Source: UKL13-2 sp947085425 (GTDB lineage Bacteria; Pseudomonadota; Gammaproteobacteria; Burkholderiales; Usitatibacteraceae). Taken from it: a DNA stretch of 64,000 bases. Location of the stretch: assembly GCA_947085425.1 (NCBI GenBank), contig CAMTWK010000012.1, positions 1 to 64,000 of the forward strand, written 5' to 3'. The notes beneath the pieces were generated by a model, which made no database searches, was not told where the DNA came from, and was given only the letters and a program-made list of their open reading frames with translations. The translations under genes and the position numbers were made by a program. Shown here piece after piece: positions 1 to 9,129 of the stretch. Every line of letters starts with the position of its first letter. Position 1 is the stretch's first letter.

Positions 1-142
1 GCAGTTTGTTGAAATTCGTCGCGTGCGATGGTCAGGCAAGGCGGAAAGCGGCGAAAAACCGGAATGTATGCGGTATACATGAGGATTTTGAGCCGCTTGC
101 CAACGCCGCATCACCGAGCGCAGCAGAATTTCAACAAACTGC
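1..142. repeat. 142-bp palindromic intergenic repeat
   Basis: The outer 17 bases (1-17 and 126-142) are perfect inverted repeats beginning GCAGTTTGTTG. The inner arms are also roughly complementary up to a central palindrome at 64-80 (ATGTAT, GCG, GTATACAT). The symmetry axis falls at about base 71, so the whole segment is one imperfect palindrome. It ends 8 bases before the stop codon of the metallophosphatase gene, so it may act as a terminator or be a short palindromic repeat. The left end coincides with the window edge and may continue beyond it. Confidence 0.7.
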
Positions 143-150
143 TAGTTGGC

Positions 151-1326
151 TTACGGGTTGGCGAGGCTGTCATTGACAAACTCCAGTAGTGGTGTTTTTT
201 TACCGCTGAACGCGCCGCGTGTGAACACGCCGTCCTGCCAAAACAACAGTTCGCCGGTTTTGCCTTTTTGAATGTCGGTGTCGGTATTGATGACGCGTCC
301 GCCAAAGTGGGAAAACACGCCGCGAAACGTGGTGTGACCGACGACCATGTGTTTGACACCATATTGCGCCAGCAGACTGTCGAGTGCGGCGCTGTCGATC
401 AACGGTTCCCGAAAATAGCCGCGATACCAGATGGGACCACGTCTGCCATACAAAAACGCCGGCAATGGGGTTGCCCGGACCGCGTCGCGCGATTGGCCGA
501 GTGTTTTTCGGAAGGCTTCGTTGGTTTCCTGCACCGTCATTTTCAAAGCGGCGTACTCAGGATTCAATCCGCCGTGTACAAACAGCATATCGTTGACCTG
601 CAATAACATCGGTTTGCTGCGTAACCAGCGGCCAAGCACGGTTTGGTCGCTATAAAGTCCCGGATAGGTTTCGCCCAGCAATTTTGCCGACTCGGCGTAT
701 TTGGGATGGATATAACGCAAATCGTCGTACAACACCATTGCCTCATGATTGCCGAGCATGACGTGGAATGCACCACCGGCGGCGTGGGCCTCGGCTTCCA
801 GTTGATACAGCAGCCACAACACTTCGGTGACACGTGGGCCGCGATCAAACATGTCGCCGATCATAACGACGTTGCCATCTGCAAACGACCACTTCATATC
901 CTTATCAATGATCTTGTTGGACTGCAACAGTTGCACCATGACGTCAAACTGGCCGTGCACATCACTCAGCACCGCCAGCTTTTTGGCGTTAAATTTTGCC
1001 TGCACCGGAAAGGTTGTTTTGTCATCACGGATGGTGATGGTATTGGGGAAGGCACACGCTGGCGCAATGACGGCGCCGATATTCTTGGCGTAGGCATTTT
1101 TGATAACTTCGCCTTTACATACCCATGCCGCTGTGAGCCCCGGTTTGCCGGATTGGAAAAACACATGTGGGCCGTCGTCGAGGGTGGAACGAGCGGGCGT
1201 GGCTGCTGCGATGGGGGGGGAGATCGCCGCAGGCGTGGCCGGTTTGACGGAGAATGGTTGGGCAAAACTGCCGGTGGCAACCAGAATGGCAATAACAAAC
1301 AGTGGTCGAATGAGTGAGAAGGACAA
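151..1326 (-). CDS. Secreted calcineurin-like metallophosphatase
   Basis: A metal-dependent phosphoesterase of the calcineurin-like/PPP fold, about 391 residues. The metal-binding motifs occur in the usual order: SDVHG, GDMFDRGP, GNHE, then VHGG and VVGHTTF. The layout resembles Shewanella-like protein phosphatases, but the substrate cannot be told. I chose the TTG start at 1326 because it opens directly on a signal peptide (LSFSLIRPLFVIAILVATG, cleavage near FAQ) with a GGA a few bases upstream. A longer reading from 1416 adds a low-complexity leader encoded by a hexamer repeat and is unlikely. The protein is probably periplasmic. It stands alone and divergent from the peptidase gene at 1609. 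The family is clear; the start is less certain. Confidence 0.85.
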   Translation of the reverse strand: MSFSLIRPLFVIAILVATGSFAQPFSVKPATPAAISPPIAAATPARSTLDDGPHVFFQSGKPGLTAAWVCKGEVIKNAYAKNIGAVIAPACAFPNTITIRDDKTTFPVQAKFNAKKLAVLSDVHGQFDVMVQLLQSNKIIDKDMKWSFADGNVVMIGDMFDRGPRVTEVLWLLYQLEAEAHAAGGAFHVMLGNHEAMVLYDDLRYIHPKYAESAKLLGETYPGLYSDQTVLGRWLRSKPMLLQVNDMLFVHGGLNPEYAALKMTVQETNEAFRKTLGQSRDAVRATPLPAFLYGRRGPIWYRGYFREPLIDSAALDSLLAQYGVKHMVVGHTTFRGVFSHFGGRVINTDTDIQKGKTGELLFWQDGVFTRGAFSGKKTPLLEFVNDSLANP

Positions 1327-1389
1327 TTTTTTTCCAGAGTGGGAAGGGTAAAAATGGTTTGGTTGGATGTGGCAACAATCCAAACTTCG

Positions 1390-1437
1390 CAATGGCAATG
1401 GCAATGGCAATCGCAATTGCCATTGCCATTGCCATTG
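1390..1437. repeat. Hexamer-repeat hairpin in a divergent promoter region
   Basis: Bases 1390-1410 are a run of CAATGG hexamers. Bases 1417-1437 are its exact reverse complement, with a 6-base loop (TCGCAA). This gives a perfect 21-bp stem in the 282-bp gap between two divergent genes. No T-run follows on either strand, so it does not look like a terminator. A cruciform, a binding platform or a slippage tract are all possible. Confidence 0.85.
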
Positions 1438-1608
1438 ACGGGAAGGCTATTGCCGGAGTCAAGTGATCATGCGCAAAACCGAGTAGCCTTGAGTGACTCT
1501 ATACTACCCGTTGTCAAGCGGCAGCGGATCATAGCGGTGGTTGGTTTTTGGCGGCGCGGCGAGTCGTTGATGCGTGTTATTTTGATGAACAATTTTTGGA
1601 GACGGCAC

Positions 1609-2631
1609 ATGTTACTGAAGAAACTGTTTTTTGGCATGGTCGCAGCAGGCGTTGTTCTGGCGGCGCATGCACAGGAGAATAACGACACACGCATCAAGGC
1701 CATTGAGGCGCAGGTCGAGTCACTTAAGTGGACGTTGGATCAGGTTCGTAAAATCGCCGACGACAACCAGTTTTATTTGCGTTTGTCTGATGTGGCATCA
1801 ATTGACAAAGTCATTTTGACCGGCAAGCCGAATCCGCGTGGCAAAGAGCGGTATGGCATAAAGAATGAACGCCATCCGACGCGGATTTATTGTTATACCT
1901 TTGTGCCGAAAAAATTTGATGCGGCCAAAAAGTATCCCGCCATTGTTTTGACGCACGGCGGTATCCATGGTGATTTTGGTACCTATCATGTGCACTTGGT
2001 GCGCGAGATGATCGAGCGTGGATATATCGTGATCGCCCCGGAGTATCGCGGATCGACCGGTTACGGCAAGGGCATGTACGAATCGATTGATTATGGCGGC
2101 CTTGAAAATGACGATGTGGTCGCGTGTCGCGATTGGGCGGTCGATGAGTTGGCAGTGGATCCAAAAAGAGTGGGCGCGGTTGGTTGGAGCCACGGCGGCA
2201 TGATTTCGATGATGATTGGCTTTGATCACCCGGAAAAATTTGCCGCCATATATGCCGGCGTGCCGGTTTCTGATCTGTTGACCCGCCTGGGTTACCACGC
2301 CCCAAGTTACACCGCTGAATTTGCCGCCAAATACCATATCGGCAAGACCCCGGAAGAGGATGTCGCTGAGTATCGCAAACGCAGCCCCATCTGGAATGTA
2401 CATAAATTAAAAATCCCGCTGATGGTCACCAGTTCAACCAATGACCGTGATGTGCATGTGGTCGAAGTGGAGCAGTTGCTCATTCATTTGAAGGCGGCGG
2501 GAAAAACGGTTGAGAGTCACATTGAGAAAGATGCCCCCGGCGGTCATAGTTGGGATCGGATTGACACCACATTTGCGCGCAAGGCACGGGTGCGGATGTA
2601 TGACTTCTTGGCCAAACACCTGAAACCATAA
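1609..2631 (+). CDS. Exported S9-family (prolyl oligopeptidase-like) hydrolase
   Basis: An alpha/beta-hydrolase of 340 residues resembling the catalytic domain of prolyl oligopeptidase/acylaminoacyl peptidases. The nucleophile elbow is GWSHGG, the acid is probably in TNDRDVH and the histidine in GGHSW. The oxyanion region THGGIHG and the segment EYRGSTGYG are characteristic of S9C-type enzymes. The N-terminus MLLKKLFFGMVAAG...AHAQ is a signal peptide, so it should work in the periplasm. The beta-propeller that normally precedes this domain is absent; only about 100 residues separate the signal from the fold. The ATG at 1609 was chosen for the GGAG seven bases upstream. An open frame continues upstream to 1339 but runs through the hairpin repeat. 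An esterase role is an alternative to peptidase. Confidence 0.85.
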   Translation: MLLKKLFFGMVAAGVVLAAHAQENNDTRIKAIEAQVESLKWTLDQVRKIADDNQFYLRLSDVASIDKVILTGKPNPRGKERYGIKNERHPTRIYCYTFVPKKFDAAKKYPAIVLTHGGIHGDFGTYHVHLVREMIERGYIVIAPEYRGSTGYGKGMYESIDYGGLENDDVVACRDWAVDELAVDPKRVGAVGWSHGGMISMMIGFDHPEKFAAIYAGVPVSDLLTRLGYHAPSYTAEFAAKYHIGKTPEEDVAEYRKRSPIWNVHKLKIPLMVTSSTNDRDVHVVEVEQLLIHLKAAGKTVESHIEKDAPGGHSWDRIDTTFARKARVRMYDFLAKHLKP

Positions 2632-2660
2632 CGGTATGAAGCCGAACACAAGTACATCTG

Positions 2661-3653
2661 ATGACCGCACTGCATAGGCCGCTTTCCCTGCGGATTCGTG
2701 CCGAGCTATTTACCCAACTGGCACAAATGGAAATGGCCGGCCTGCCGTTTGATCGCACCTTTGCGGTGCTTCAGGTCGCGGGCTCGGCGATGTCCCGATT
2801 AACCGCCATGCGCGCAAACATGAAGCGCCACCCCTTTGCTTTGGCCGGTGAGCGCAGTGGTTTGTTTACCAAAATGGAGGCGCGTTTGATCCACGCCGCA
2901 GTGACCGGCGGCAGCCCGGCGCGGGTTTATCAACGGCTGGCAGATTTTTATACGGCGCGCGCAATGCAAACCGCCACCATGAAGTCACGCATGATGATGC
3001 CGATTTTTGTTTTTCTGTTGGCACTGATGATTCAACCGCTGCCGGGGTTGGTGACAGGATCGGTTGGGTTTTTTGGTTATTTGTTTCATGTGTTACGGCC
3101 CCTATTGGTGATCGCATTGGTTGCTTTTGGGGTGTATTGGTGGTGGAGCAAGCGTGCGACAACAAAACGGCAGACCGGCAATTCACCTTTGATGTCTGTT
3201 CCGCTGGTTGGCAAATTGATCGTGCGTCAAAATGTCAGGGATTTTTTTGAGAGTCTGGCGTTGCTGCTCGAATCGGGGGTGTCGATGTTGGATGCTTTGC
3301 CGCTGGCACTGGATACGATTAATTTGCCGGAAATAAAACACGAATTTGCGCGGATTGCGCCGCGGGTTGCCGCCGGTGCGAGTCTGGCCGAGGCCATTGC
3401 TGACTCGGTCTACCTGGGTAACGTGGTAAGCCGCGAACGGGTTGCAGCTTTTATTCATACCGGTGAACAAAGTGGCACTTTGCCGGAAATGTTATTGCGG
3501 CATACTGCCATGGAGACTCACGCCATTAATGATTGGTATGAACTTGCCGCAACCTGGGCGCCACGTATCCTTTATGGTTTGGTGATGATTTGGATGATCA
3601 TCGGTATTTTCTCCGGTCCGGGTTTGATGACGCGGGTGCCGGTCGATTTGTAA
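2661..3653 (+). CDS. Type II secretion system F-family membrane protein (orphan)
   Basis: This 330-residue protein matches the GspF/PilC inner-membrane platform family. It has two helical T2SF repeats (about residues 15-115 and 190-300) separated and followed by hydrophobic segments (for example FVFLLALMIQPLPGLV and the C-terminal ILYGLVMIWMIIGIFSG). The second repeat contains the typical DFFESLALLLESGVSMLDAL. No GspE/PilB ATPase, prepilin or secretin gene lies near it, so the partner is elsewhere or lost. It follows the peptidase gene by 29 bases and precedes the PGDYG gene by 20, so the three may be co-transcribed. No clear ribosome-binding site is visible. Confidence 0.82.
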   Translation: MTALHRPLSLRIRAELFTQLAQMEMAGLPFDRTFAVLQVAGSAMSRLTAMRANMKRHPFALAGERSGLFTKMEARLIHAAVTGGSPARVYQRLADFYTARAMQTATMKSRMMMPIFVFLLALMIQPLPGLVTGSVGFFGYLFHVLRPLLVIALVAFGVYWWWSKRATTKRQTGNSPLMSVPLVGKLIVRQNVRDFFESLALLLESGVSMLDALPLALDTINLPEIKHEFARIAPRVAAGASLAEAIADSVYLGNVVSRERVAAFIHTGEQSGTLPEMLLRHTAMETHAINDWYELAATWAPRILYGLVMIWMIIGIFSGPGLMTRVPVDL

Positions 3654-3673
3654 TTTGAATATCTGGTGAAAAA

Positions 3674-4096
3674 ATGTTGACATCAATTGATCTGACGCGG
3701 GACCCGGCTGCGGCCATGTATATGAAAGACGAGGTGGTCAATGTGGTGTTTGCGACCACCGAGGGGGAGTTAATCAGCCGGGAAGGCGCCAATCATTTTC
3801 AAAAAGACGACGCACTGATTACCGCTGCCAATGGTGATCGCTGGAGTGTTTCGCGAGACCGGTTTGACGCCAAATATCAAGCGGCTTTTACGTGCAATGC
3901 CGGCACCAACGGCACCTATCATGCGCGTCGAATGGTGGTGTTGGCCAAACAAATGGCCATGCCATTTGATATTGCCCGCAGTGCGGGCGGTGATGTGTTG
4001 CATGGCCTGGCAGGCGATTGGCTGATGCAATATGCGCCCGGTGACTTTGGCGTGGTTGAGAATGCGCGTTTTCAACGTGTCTATCGGCCGGCCTGA
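3674..4096 (+). CDS. PGDYG family protein
   Basis: A small soluble protein of 140 residues ending in a segment typical of PGDYG-domain proteins: the substrate-like region GDWLMQYAPGDFGVVE carries PGDFG in place of PGDYG. No signal peptide or membrane span is present. The biochemical function of the family is not known to me. It sits 20 bases after the secretion F-like gene and 19 bases before the flavoenzyme gene, in the same direction, so it may be part of an operon. Confidence 0.75.
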   Translation: MLTSIDLTRDPAAAMYMKDEVVNVVFATTEGELISREGANHFQKDDALITAANGDRWSVSRDRFDAKYQAAFTCNAGTNGTYHARRMVVLAKQMAMPFDIARSAGGDVLHGLAGDWLMQYAPGDFGVVENARFQRVYRPA

Positions 4097-4115
4097 TTGA
4101 GTTTTTGAAAATGCA

Positions 4116-5312
4116 TTGCGTTTTGTGAACACACAGACACCTGATTTTTTGGTGGTTGGTTTGGGGGCGATGGGCAGCGCCATCAGTTATCAGCTCGCCA
4201 AACAAGGCGCGCAGGTGGTCGGCATCGATCAATTTACGCCCCCACATACCTTGGGTTCGACCCACGGTGAGTCGCGCATTACCCGTCTGGCCATTGGTGA
4301 GGGGTGGCAATTTGTACCGTTGGCCCAACGCTCACACAAGTTGTGGCGCGAGATCGAGCAACAGACTGGCGGGTATTTGTTGCACACTTGTGGCGGCATC
4401 ATCATTACCCCGGAGGGCCAGCCAAACCACTTACACGCGCAGCGTGATTTTCTCGGCAATACTTTTTCCGCAGCCGACGCATTTGGTATTGCCCATGAGC
4501 GATTGGCTGCGCATGAAATAGTCACGCGTTATCCACAATTTGTTTTGGCTGGCAATGAGGTTGGTTATTTTGAGCCGACGGCGGGTTACCTAAAACCGGA
4601 AGCCTGTGTGCAAGCACAACTGCAGCTGGCCGAAAAATATGGCGCATCGTTGCGGTTTGGTGAGGCGGTGCAAACTATTGCCAGGCGCGACGGCCACACG
4701 CTGGTCGAGACCAATTGTGGGCGTTATGCGGCGGGCACCACCATTGTTGCTGCCGGCGCGTGGACACCACGAATTTTGCCGACCATGGATGGCAGGCTAA
4801 CCGTGCGGCGGCAGCTGTTGGCGTGGTTTGCGCTGGACGGCTCGGTGTCGTATGCGCCGGAGGACTTCCCGGTCTTCATCTGGCTGTGGGGTACCGGCGC
4901 CAACGATGCGTTTTATGGTTTTCCGGAAATCGGCGTCGATGGCCGCGTGCGCGCCATCAAAGTTGCGGCCGAACAAAATGAAGTTGAAACCACTGCGGAC
5001 ACCGTTGATCGAAACGTCACTCCGGCAGAAATTGCCGCCATGTTTGAACACCATGTGGCGGGAAAATTACAGGGCGTGACTGGACGGTGCGTGAAAGCGG
5101 CCACTTGTTTGTATACCAGTACACCGACTGCAAATTTTATAATTGATCGCCTGCCGCATGCGGCGGATACGATTGTGGTGTCGGCTTGTTCCGGTCATGG
5201 TTTTAAACATTCTGCGGCCATCGGCGAAGCGGTTGCACAAATGGCGATTGAGAAATCTACTCCGGAGATATTGCGCCCGTTTGCCATTCCTGTGACGGGC
5301 GTGGCGTCATAA
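4116..5312 (+). CDS. FAD-dependent N-methyltryptophan/sarcosine oxidase family protein
   Basis: A 398-residue flavin oxidase of the monomeric sarcosine oxidase / N-methyl-L-tryptophan oxidase family. It oxidatively demethylates an N-methyl amino acid with release of peroxide. The FAD-binding Rossmann motif GLGAMGSAISYQLA is near the N-terminus. The C-terminal TCLYTSTPTANFIID carries the cysteine that binds FAD covalently in this family, and SGHGFKHSAAIGE closes the flavin site. The start is uncertain: TTG at 4116 or GTG at 4125 are both in frame without a good ribosome-binding site, and the ATG at 4111 is out of frame. The exact substrate is open. Confidence 0.85.
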   Translation: MRFVNTQTPDFLVVGLGAMGSAISYQLAKQGAQVVGIDQFTPPHTLGSTHGESRITRLAIGEGWQFVPLAQRSHKLWREIEQQTGGYLLHTCGGIIITPEGQPNHLHAQRDFLGNTFSAADAFGIAHERLAAHEIVTRYPQFVLAGNEVGYFEPTAGYLKPEACVQAQLQLAEKYGASLRFGEAVQTIARRDGHTLVETNCGRYAAGTTIVAAGAWTPRILPTMDGRLTVRRQLLAWFALDGSVSYAPEDFPVFIWLWGTGANDAFYGFPEIGVDGRVRAIKVAAEQNEVETTADTVDRNVTPAEIAAMFEHHVAGKLQGVTGRCVKAATCLYTSTPTANFIIDRLPHAADTIVVSACSGHGFKHSAAIGEAVAQMAIEKSTPEILRPFAIPVTGVAS

Positions 5313-5343
5313 TGTTGTTCATTCGTTTATTTGCGATTCTGCC

Positions 5344-6951
5344 GTGCTGAAATTTGACAACAGTTTTATACGAGCACTGCCGGGCGATCCGGAAACAAAA
5401 AATTTTACCCGCCAGGTCAGAGGCGTGCTGTGGTCTGCAGTCGTGCCCACCAGCGTATCGGCACCCAAGTTATTAATTTACTCATGCGAAATGGCGGCCA
5501 CGCTCGGCCTCACCGATACCCATGTGCGCGGCATGGTGGATTGTTTGGCGGGCAATGCGATTTTGCCGGGCAGTGAACCCTATGCAACGGTTTATGGTGG
5601 CCACCAATTTGGCAATTGGGCGGGTCAACTGGGGGACGGTCGCGCCATTAATTTGGGCGAGGTGGTGACGGAAGCAGGCCGGCGTTGGGAATTACAACTC
5701 AAGGGTGCCGGGCCGACACCATACTCCCGTCGCGCCGATGGCCGTGCGGTGTTGCGCTCATCGATCCGCGAATTTTTATGTAGCGAAACCATGTTTCATC
5801 TCGGCATTGCCACCACGCGGGCATTGAGTTTGGTCGCCACCGGTGACCAGGTGATGCGCGATATGTTTTACGATGGCCATGCTGAAGACGAGCCGGGTGC
5901 GATTGTTTGCCGGGTGGCGCCGTCGTTTACCCGTTTTGGACATTTTGAAATATTGGCGGCGCGTGGTGAAACCGCGCTGCTTCAGCAGTTTGTGGACTTC
6001 ACGATTAAGCGTGACTATCCAGATTTGTTGTTACCAACCGATCCGGCTGAAAGAGTGGGTGACTGGTTTGGCGAAGTCGCCGCACGCACCGCGGTGATGG
6101 TGGCCGGATGGATGCGGGTCGGGTTTGTGCACGGCGTCATGAATACCGACAATATGTCGATCCTCGGTTTGACGATTGATTACGGCCCGTATGGTTGGGT
6201 GGACAATTTTGATCCGGGCTGGACACCGAATACCACCGATGCCGCCGGTAAACGTTATTGTTTGGGCCGCCAACCGGAAATTGCCCGTTGGAATCTTGAG
6301 CGGCTGGCCAGCGCGTTGCTGATGCTGGAACCGGAAAAATCGGCGAGGGGTGCGCAGTTGTTGGCCGGGTTAAATCATGGTTTGGCGCGATTTGACGACG
6401 ACTATGCCAGCACCACGCAAACCAATTTTGCCGGCAAGTTTGGCCTGGTCGAATGGCGGGAAAGTGATGCGGATTTGGTCAATGATTTGTTTCGTTTGCT
6501 GCGTGATGCCGAAGTCGACATGACCATTTTTTTTCGGCAGTTGGCGAAGGTGTCGAAGGTGTTCAATGCGGTAAAAGCGCCGGGTGACGGCAGTGTCAAC
6601 CGCGAATTGATTGCAGAGGCGTTTTATCGCGATGATTTGCGTGAAGAATTTGCCGGGCAGTTTGAGCAATGGCTGCTGCGGTATGTTGCGCGGATTGGTG
6701 AAGATGATTTACCGGACATCGAACGCGCCAAGCGTATGAATCAATTTAATCCGCGTTATGTATTGCGCAATTACCTTGTGCAACAAGCGATTGACGACGC
6801 CACCGCCGGCGACACCACCATGTTACATACGCTATTGGACGTCATGCGAAATCCATACGGTGAACAAGCCGGCCGCGAAGCTTTTGCCGCAAAACGCCCA
6901 GATTGGGCACGCCACAAAGCCGGGTGCTCGATGTTGTCGTGTAGTTCATAA
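5344..6951 (+). CDS. selO: SelO/YdiU protein AMPylase
   Basis: A pseudokinase-fold enzyme of 535 residues that transfers AMP to protein hydroxyl groups; in other bacteria it acts in redox homeostasis. Recognisable family blocks are YATVYGGHQFGNWAGQLGDG, ELQLKGAGPTPYSR, the active-site region HGVMNTDNMSILG followed by DYGPYGWVDNFDPGW, and FNPRYVLRN near the end. The C-terminus GCSMLSCSS retains the conserved terminal cysteines. Translation begins at GTG 5344. The gene is 31 bases after the flavin oxidase gene. Length is close to family norm and no damage is visible. Confidence 0.95.
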   Translation: MLKFDNSFIRALPGDPETKNFTRQVRGVLWSAVVPTSVSAPKLLIYSCEMAATLGLTDTHVRGMVDCLAGNAILPGSEPYATVYGGHQFGNWAGQLGDGRAINLGEVVTEAGRRWELQLKGAGPTPYSRRADGRAVLRSSIREFLCSETMFHLGIATTRALSLVATGDQVMRDMFYDGHAEDEPGAIVCRVAPSFTRFGHFEILAARGETALLQQFVDFTIKRDYPDLLLPTDPAERVGDWFGEVAARTAVMVAGWMRVGFVHGVMNTDNMSILGLTIDYGPYGWVDNFDPGWTPNTTDAAGKRYCLGRQPEIARWNLERLASALLMLEPEKSARGAQLLAGLNHGLARFDDDYASTTQTNFAGKFGLVEWRESDADLVNDLFRLLRDAEVDMTIFFRQLAKVSKVFNAVKAPGDGSVNRELIAEAFYRDDLREEFAGQFEQWLLRYVARIGEDDLPDIERAKRMNQFNPRYVLRNYLVQQAIDDATAGDTTMLHTLLDVMRNPYGEQAGREAFAAKRPDWARHKAGCSMLSCSS

Positions 6952-7130
6952 CAACGGCGACTGGCGGGTGATTTCAGGCAAAAATGACTGAAGGTTGGCT
7001 TCAATAAACAAGTTTCGCTATTAATAGGCCTGCTCGGCGCAATCAGGATGACTGATCGCGTCATCATTTAAGGCGCATTTAGGTTGGCGATCACCTTAAA
7101 ATAACCATTCAAAAAATAACAGGAATCACT

Positions 7131-9002
7131 GTGTTTGCGTATTTTGAAAAATTGCTTCACCCCTATCCGGATGCCGCGCCCGCGCCAACCCCTAAAACGT
7201 TTTTTGCGTTTATGTGGGCGGCATCGGCGGGACTGCGTGTCTATTTGTTGTTGATGACCATTTGCACCGCCGCCATTGGTGTGTTTGAAGCTTACCTGTT
7301 TAGCATGCTCGGGCAGATTGTCGACTGGCTCGGCAAGACCGAGCCATCGGAACTTTGGAGTAGTCAGCGCACCAATCTACTTATACTCGCGGCAATTTTG
7401 ATTGCCAGCCCGCTCGTTGTTTGGCTGCAAGCGTCGCTCAAACATCAAGGCATGGCCGGCAATTTCCCGATGTTGTTGCGCTGGAAGTTTCACCGCCTGA
7501 TGTTGAGCCAGAGTTTTAGTTTTTATCAGGATGAATTCGCAGGGCGGGTCGCCACCAAAGTCATGCAAACTGCGTTGGCAGTGCGTGATGTGTGGATGAT
7601 CGTGGCCGACATCATGGTGTTTGTGGTGATTTATTTTGTCACCATGATTCTGATTGTCGGTGGTTTTGATTTGTGGGTGTTGGCCCCATTTATTGGCTGG
7701 CTGGTGTTGTATTTTTTTGCCGTCAAATACTTCGTGCCCCGTCTGGGCAGGGTCGCGCAGCAGCAGGCCGATGCACGCTCCCTCATGACCGGTCGGGTGA
7801 CGGATGCCTATACCAACATCGCCACGGTCAAATTGTTTTCACACACCAACCGTGAAGCCGGTTATGTGCGGGCGGCGATGGAAGAATTTATGGTCACGGT
7901 CTATCGTCAATGGCGCATGATTACCGCGTTTGAAGTGATCAATCAGATTTTGAGTGTGTTATTGATCGCATCGACCGCCGGGGTGACGTTATGGTTATGG
8001 ACCAAAGGGCAGGTGGGGGTGGGTGCGGTCGCTGCGGCCACCGCCATGGCGTTACGGTTGAACGGCATTTCTCATTGGGTGATGTGGGAGTTTGCCGCCT
8101 TGTTTGAGCATATCGGCACGGTGCGCGATGGCATGACCATTCTTTCCAAGCCGCATTCGGTGGTGGACGCGATTGACGCCAAACCGCTGGAGGTGTCTAA
8201 AGGGGAAATTCGTTTTGACAACGTCAGTTTTGCTTACGGGGATGAAAGTCCCAATGTGATCGAAAAACTTAATCTGACCATTCATGCCGGTGAAAAAATT
8301 GGTCTGGTCGGGCGCTCGGGTGCCGGTAAATCGACCATCGTAAATCTGTTGCTGCGTTTTTACGATATTCGCGACGGACGAATTTTGATCGACGGCCAGG
8401 ACATTGCCCATGTCACTCAGGACAGTTTGCGCACAAATGTTGGTATGGTGACGCAGGACACCTCGCTGCTACACCGCTCAGTACGCGAAAACATAGTTTA
8501 CGGTCGGCCGGACGCAACCGATGACGACATGATTGCCGCCGCCAAACGTGCCGAAGCGCACGATTTCATTTTGCAATTGACCGACCCGGCCGGGCGCACC
8601 GGCTATGATGCCCATGTGGGAGAGCGTGGCGTGAAATTGTCCGGCGGGCAACGCCAGCGGATTGCCATTGCCCGTGTGAAATTAAAGGACGCGCCGATCT
8701 TGTTGCTCGATGAAGCGACCAGCGCGTTGGACTCTGAAGTGGAGGCCGCGATTCAGGCCAGTTTGTACAAGTTGATGGAAGGCAAAACCGTGGTGGCGAT
8801 TGCGCATCGATTGTCGACCATTGCCGCCATGGATAGGTTGATCGTGTTGGATCAGGGGCGGGTGGTGGAGTCGGGTGATCACCAGAGTCTTCTCAAACGC
8901 GACGGTTTGTATGCGCGTTTGTGGGCGCATCAAAGCGGCGGATTTTTGGGGGATGCACTCGACGAGACTGAGGCGCGGCAGGTTGGCAGGCGAATTGTTT
9001 GA
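7131..9002 (+). CDS. ABC transporter, fused permease and ATPase
   Basis: A half-transporter of the exporter type, 623 residues. Residues about 30-340 hold the six-helix membrane domain. Residues about 355-600 are the nucleotide-binding domain with Walker A GLVGRSGAGKST, signature LSGGQRQR, Walker B ILLLDEATSALD and switch IAHRLST. It should work as a homodimer in the inner membrane; the substrate cannot be predicted. Translation starts at GTG 7131 with AGGA upstream. A damaged copy of the sequence coding for the end of the ATPase domain lies at 12081-12230, including 43 identical bases (8761-8803 against 12117-12159). There is no accessory subunit gene next to it. Confidence 0.92.
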   Translation: MFAYFEKLLHPYPDAAPAPTPKTFFAFMWAASAGLRVYLLLMTICTAAIGVFEAYLFSMLGQIVDWLGKTEPSELWSSQRTNLLILAAILIASPLVVWLQASLKHQGMAGNFPMLLRWKFHRLMLSQSFSFYQDEFAGRVATKVMQTALAVRDVWMIVADIMVFVVIYFVTMILIVGGFDLWVLAPFIGWLVLYFFAVKYFVPRLGRVAQQQADARSLMTGRVTDAYTNIATVKLFSHTNREAGYVRAAMEEFMVTVYRQWRMITAFEVINQILSVLLIASTAGVTLWLWTKGQVGVGAVAAATAMALRLNGISHWVMWEFAALFEHIGTVRDGMTILSKPHSVVDAIDAKPLEVSKGEIRFDNVSFAYGDESPNVIEKLNLTIHAGEKIGLVGRSGAGKSTIVNLLLRFYDIRDGRILIDGQDIAHVTQDSLRTNVGMVTQDTSLLHRSVRENIVYGRPDATDDDMIAAAKRAEAHDFILQLTDPAGRTGYDAHVGERGVKLSGGQRQRIAIARVKLKDAPILLLDEATSALDSEVEAAIQASLYKLMEGKTVVAIAHRLSTIAAMDRLIVLDQGRVVESGDHQSLLKRDGLYARLWAHQSGGFLGDALDETEARQVGRRIV

Positions 9003-9129
9003 AGGATGGTCCGGACGAATGAGCCGGAAGGTTACGGCGTACAATGTCACTGGGGGTTCTCGATTTCAAATGCTGGCGCGCAGCTTCAGGAAGGCGCTTG
9101 GTTAATGGCGAAAACGGGGAGTGATGCCA

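Noticed and set aside
1115..1462. Open frame with Met-Ala/Ile-Ala repeats on the minus strand
   Set aside because: It is a reading of the CAATGG hexamer palindrome and overlaps the metallophosphatase gene in another frame.
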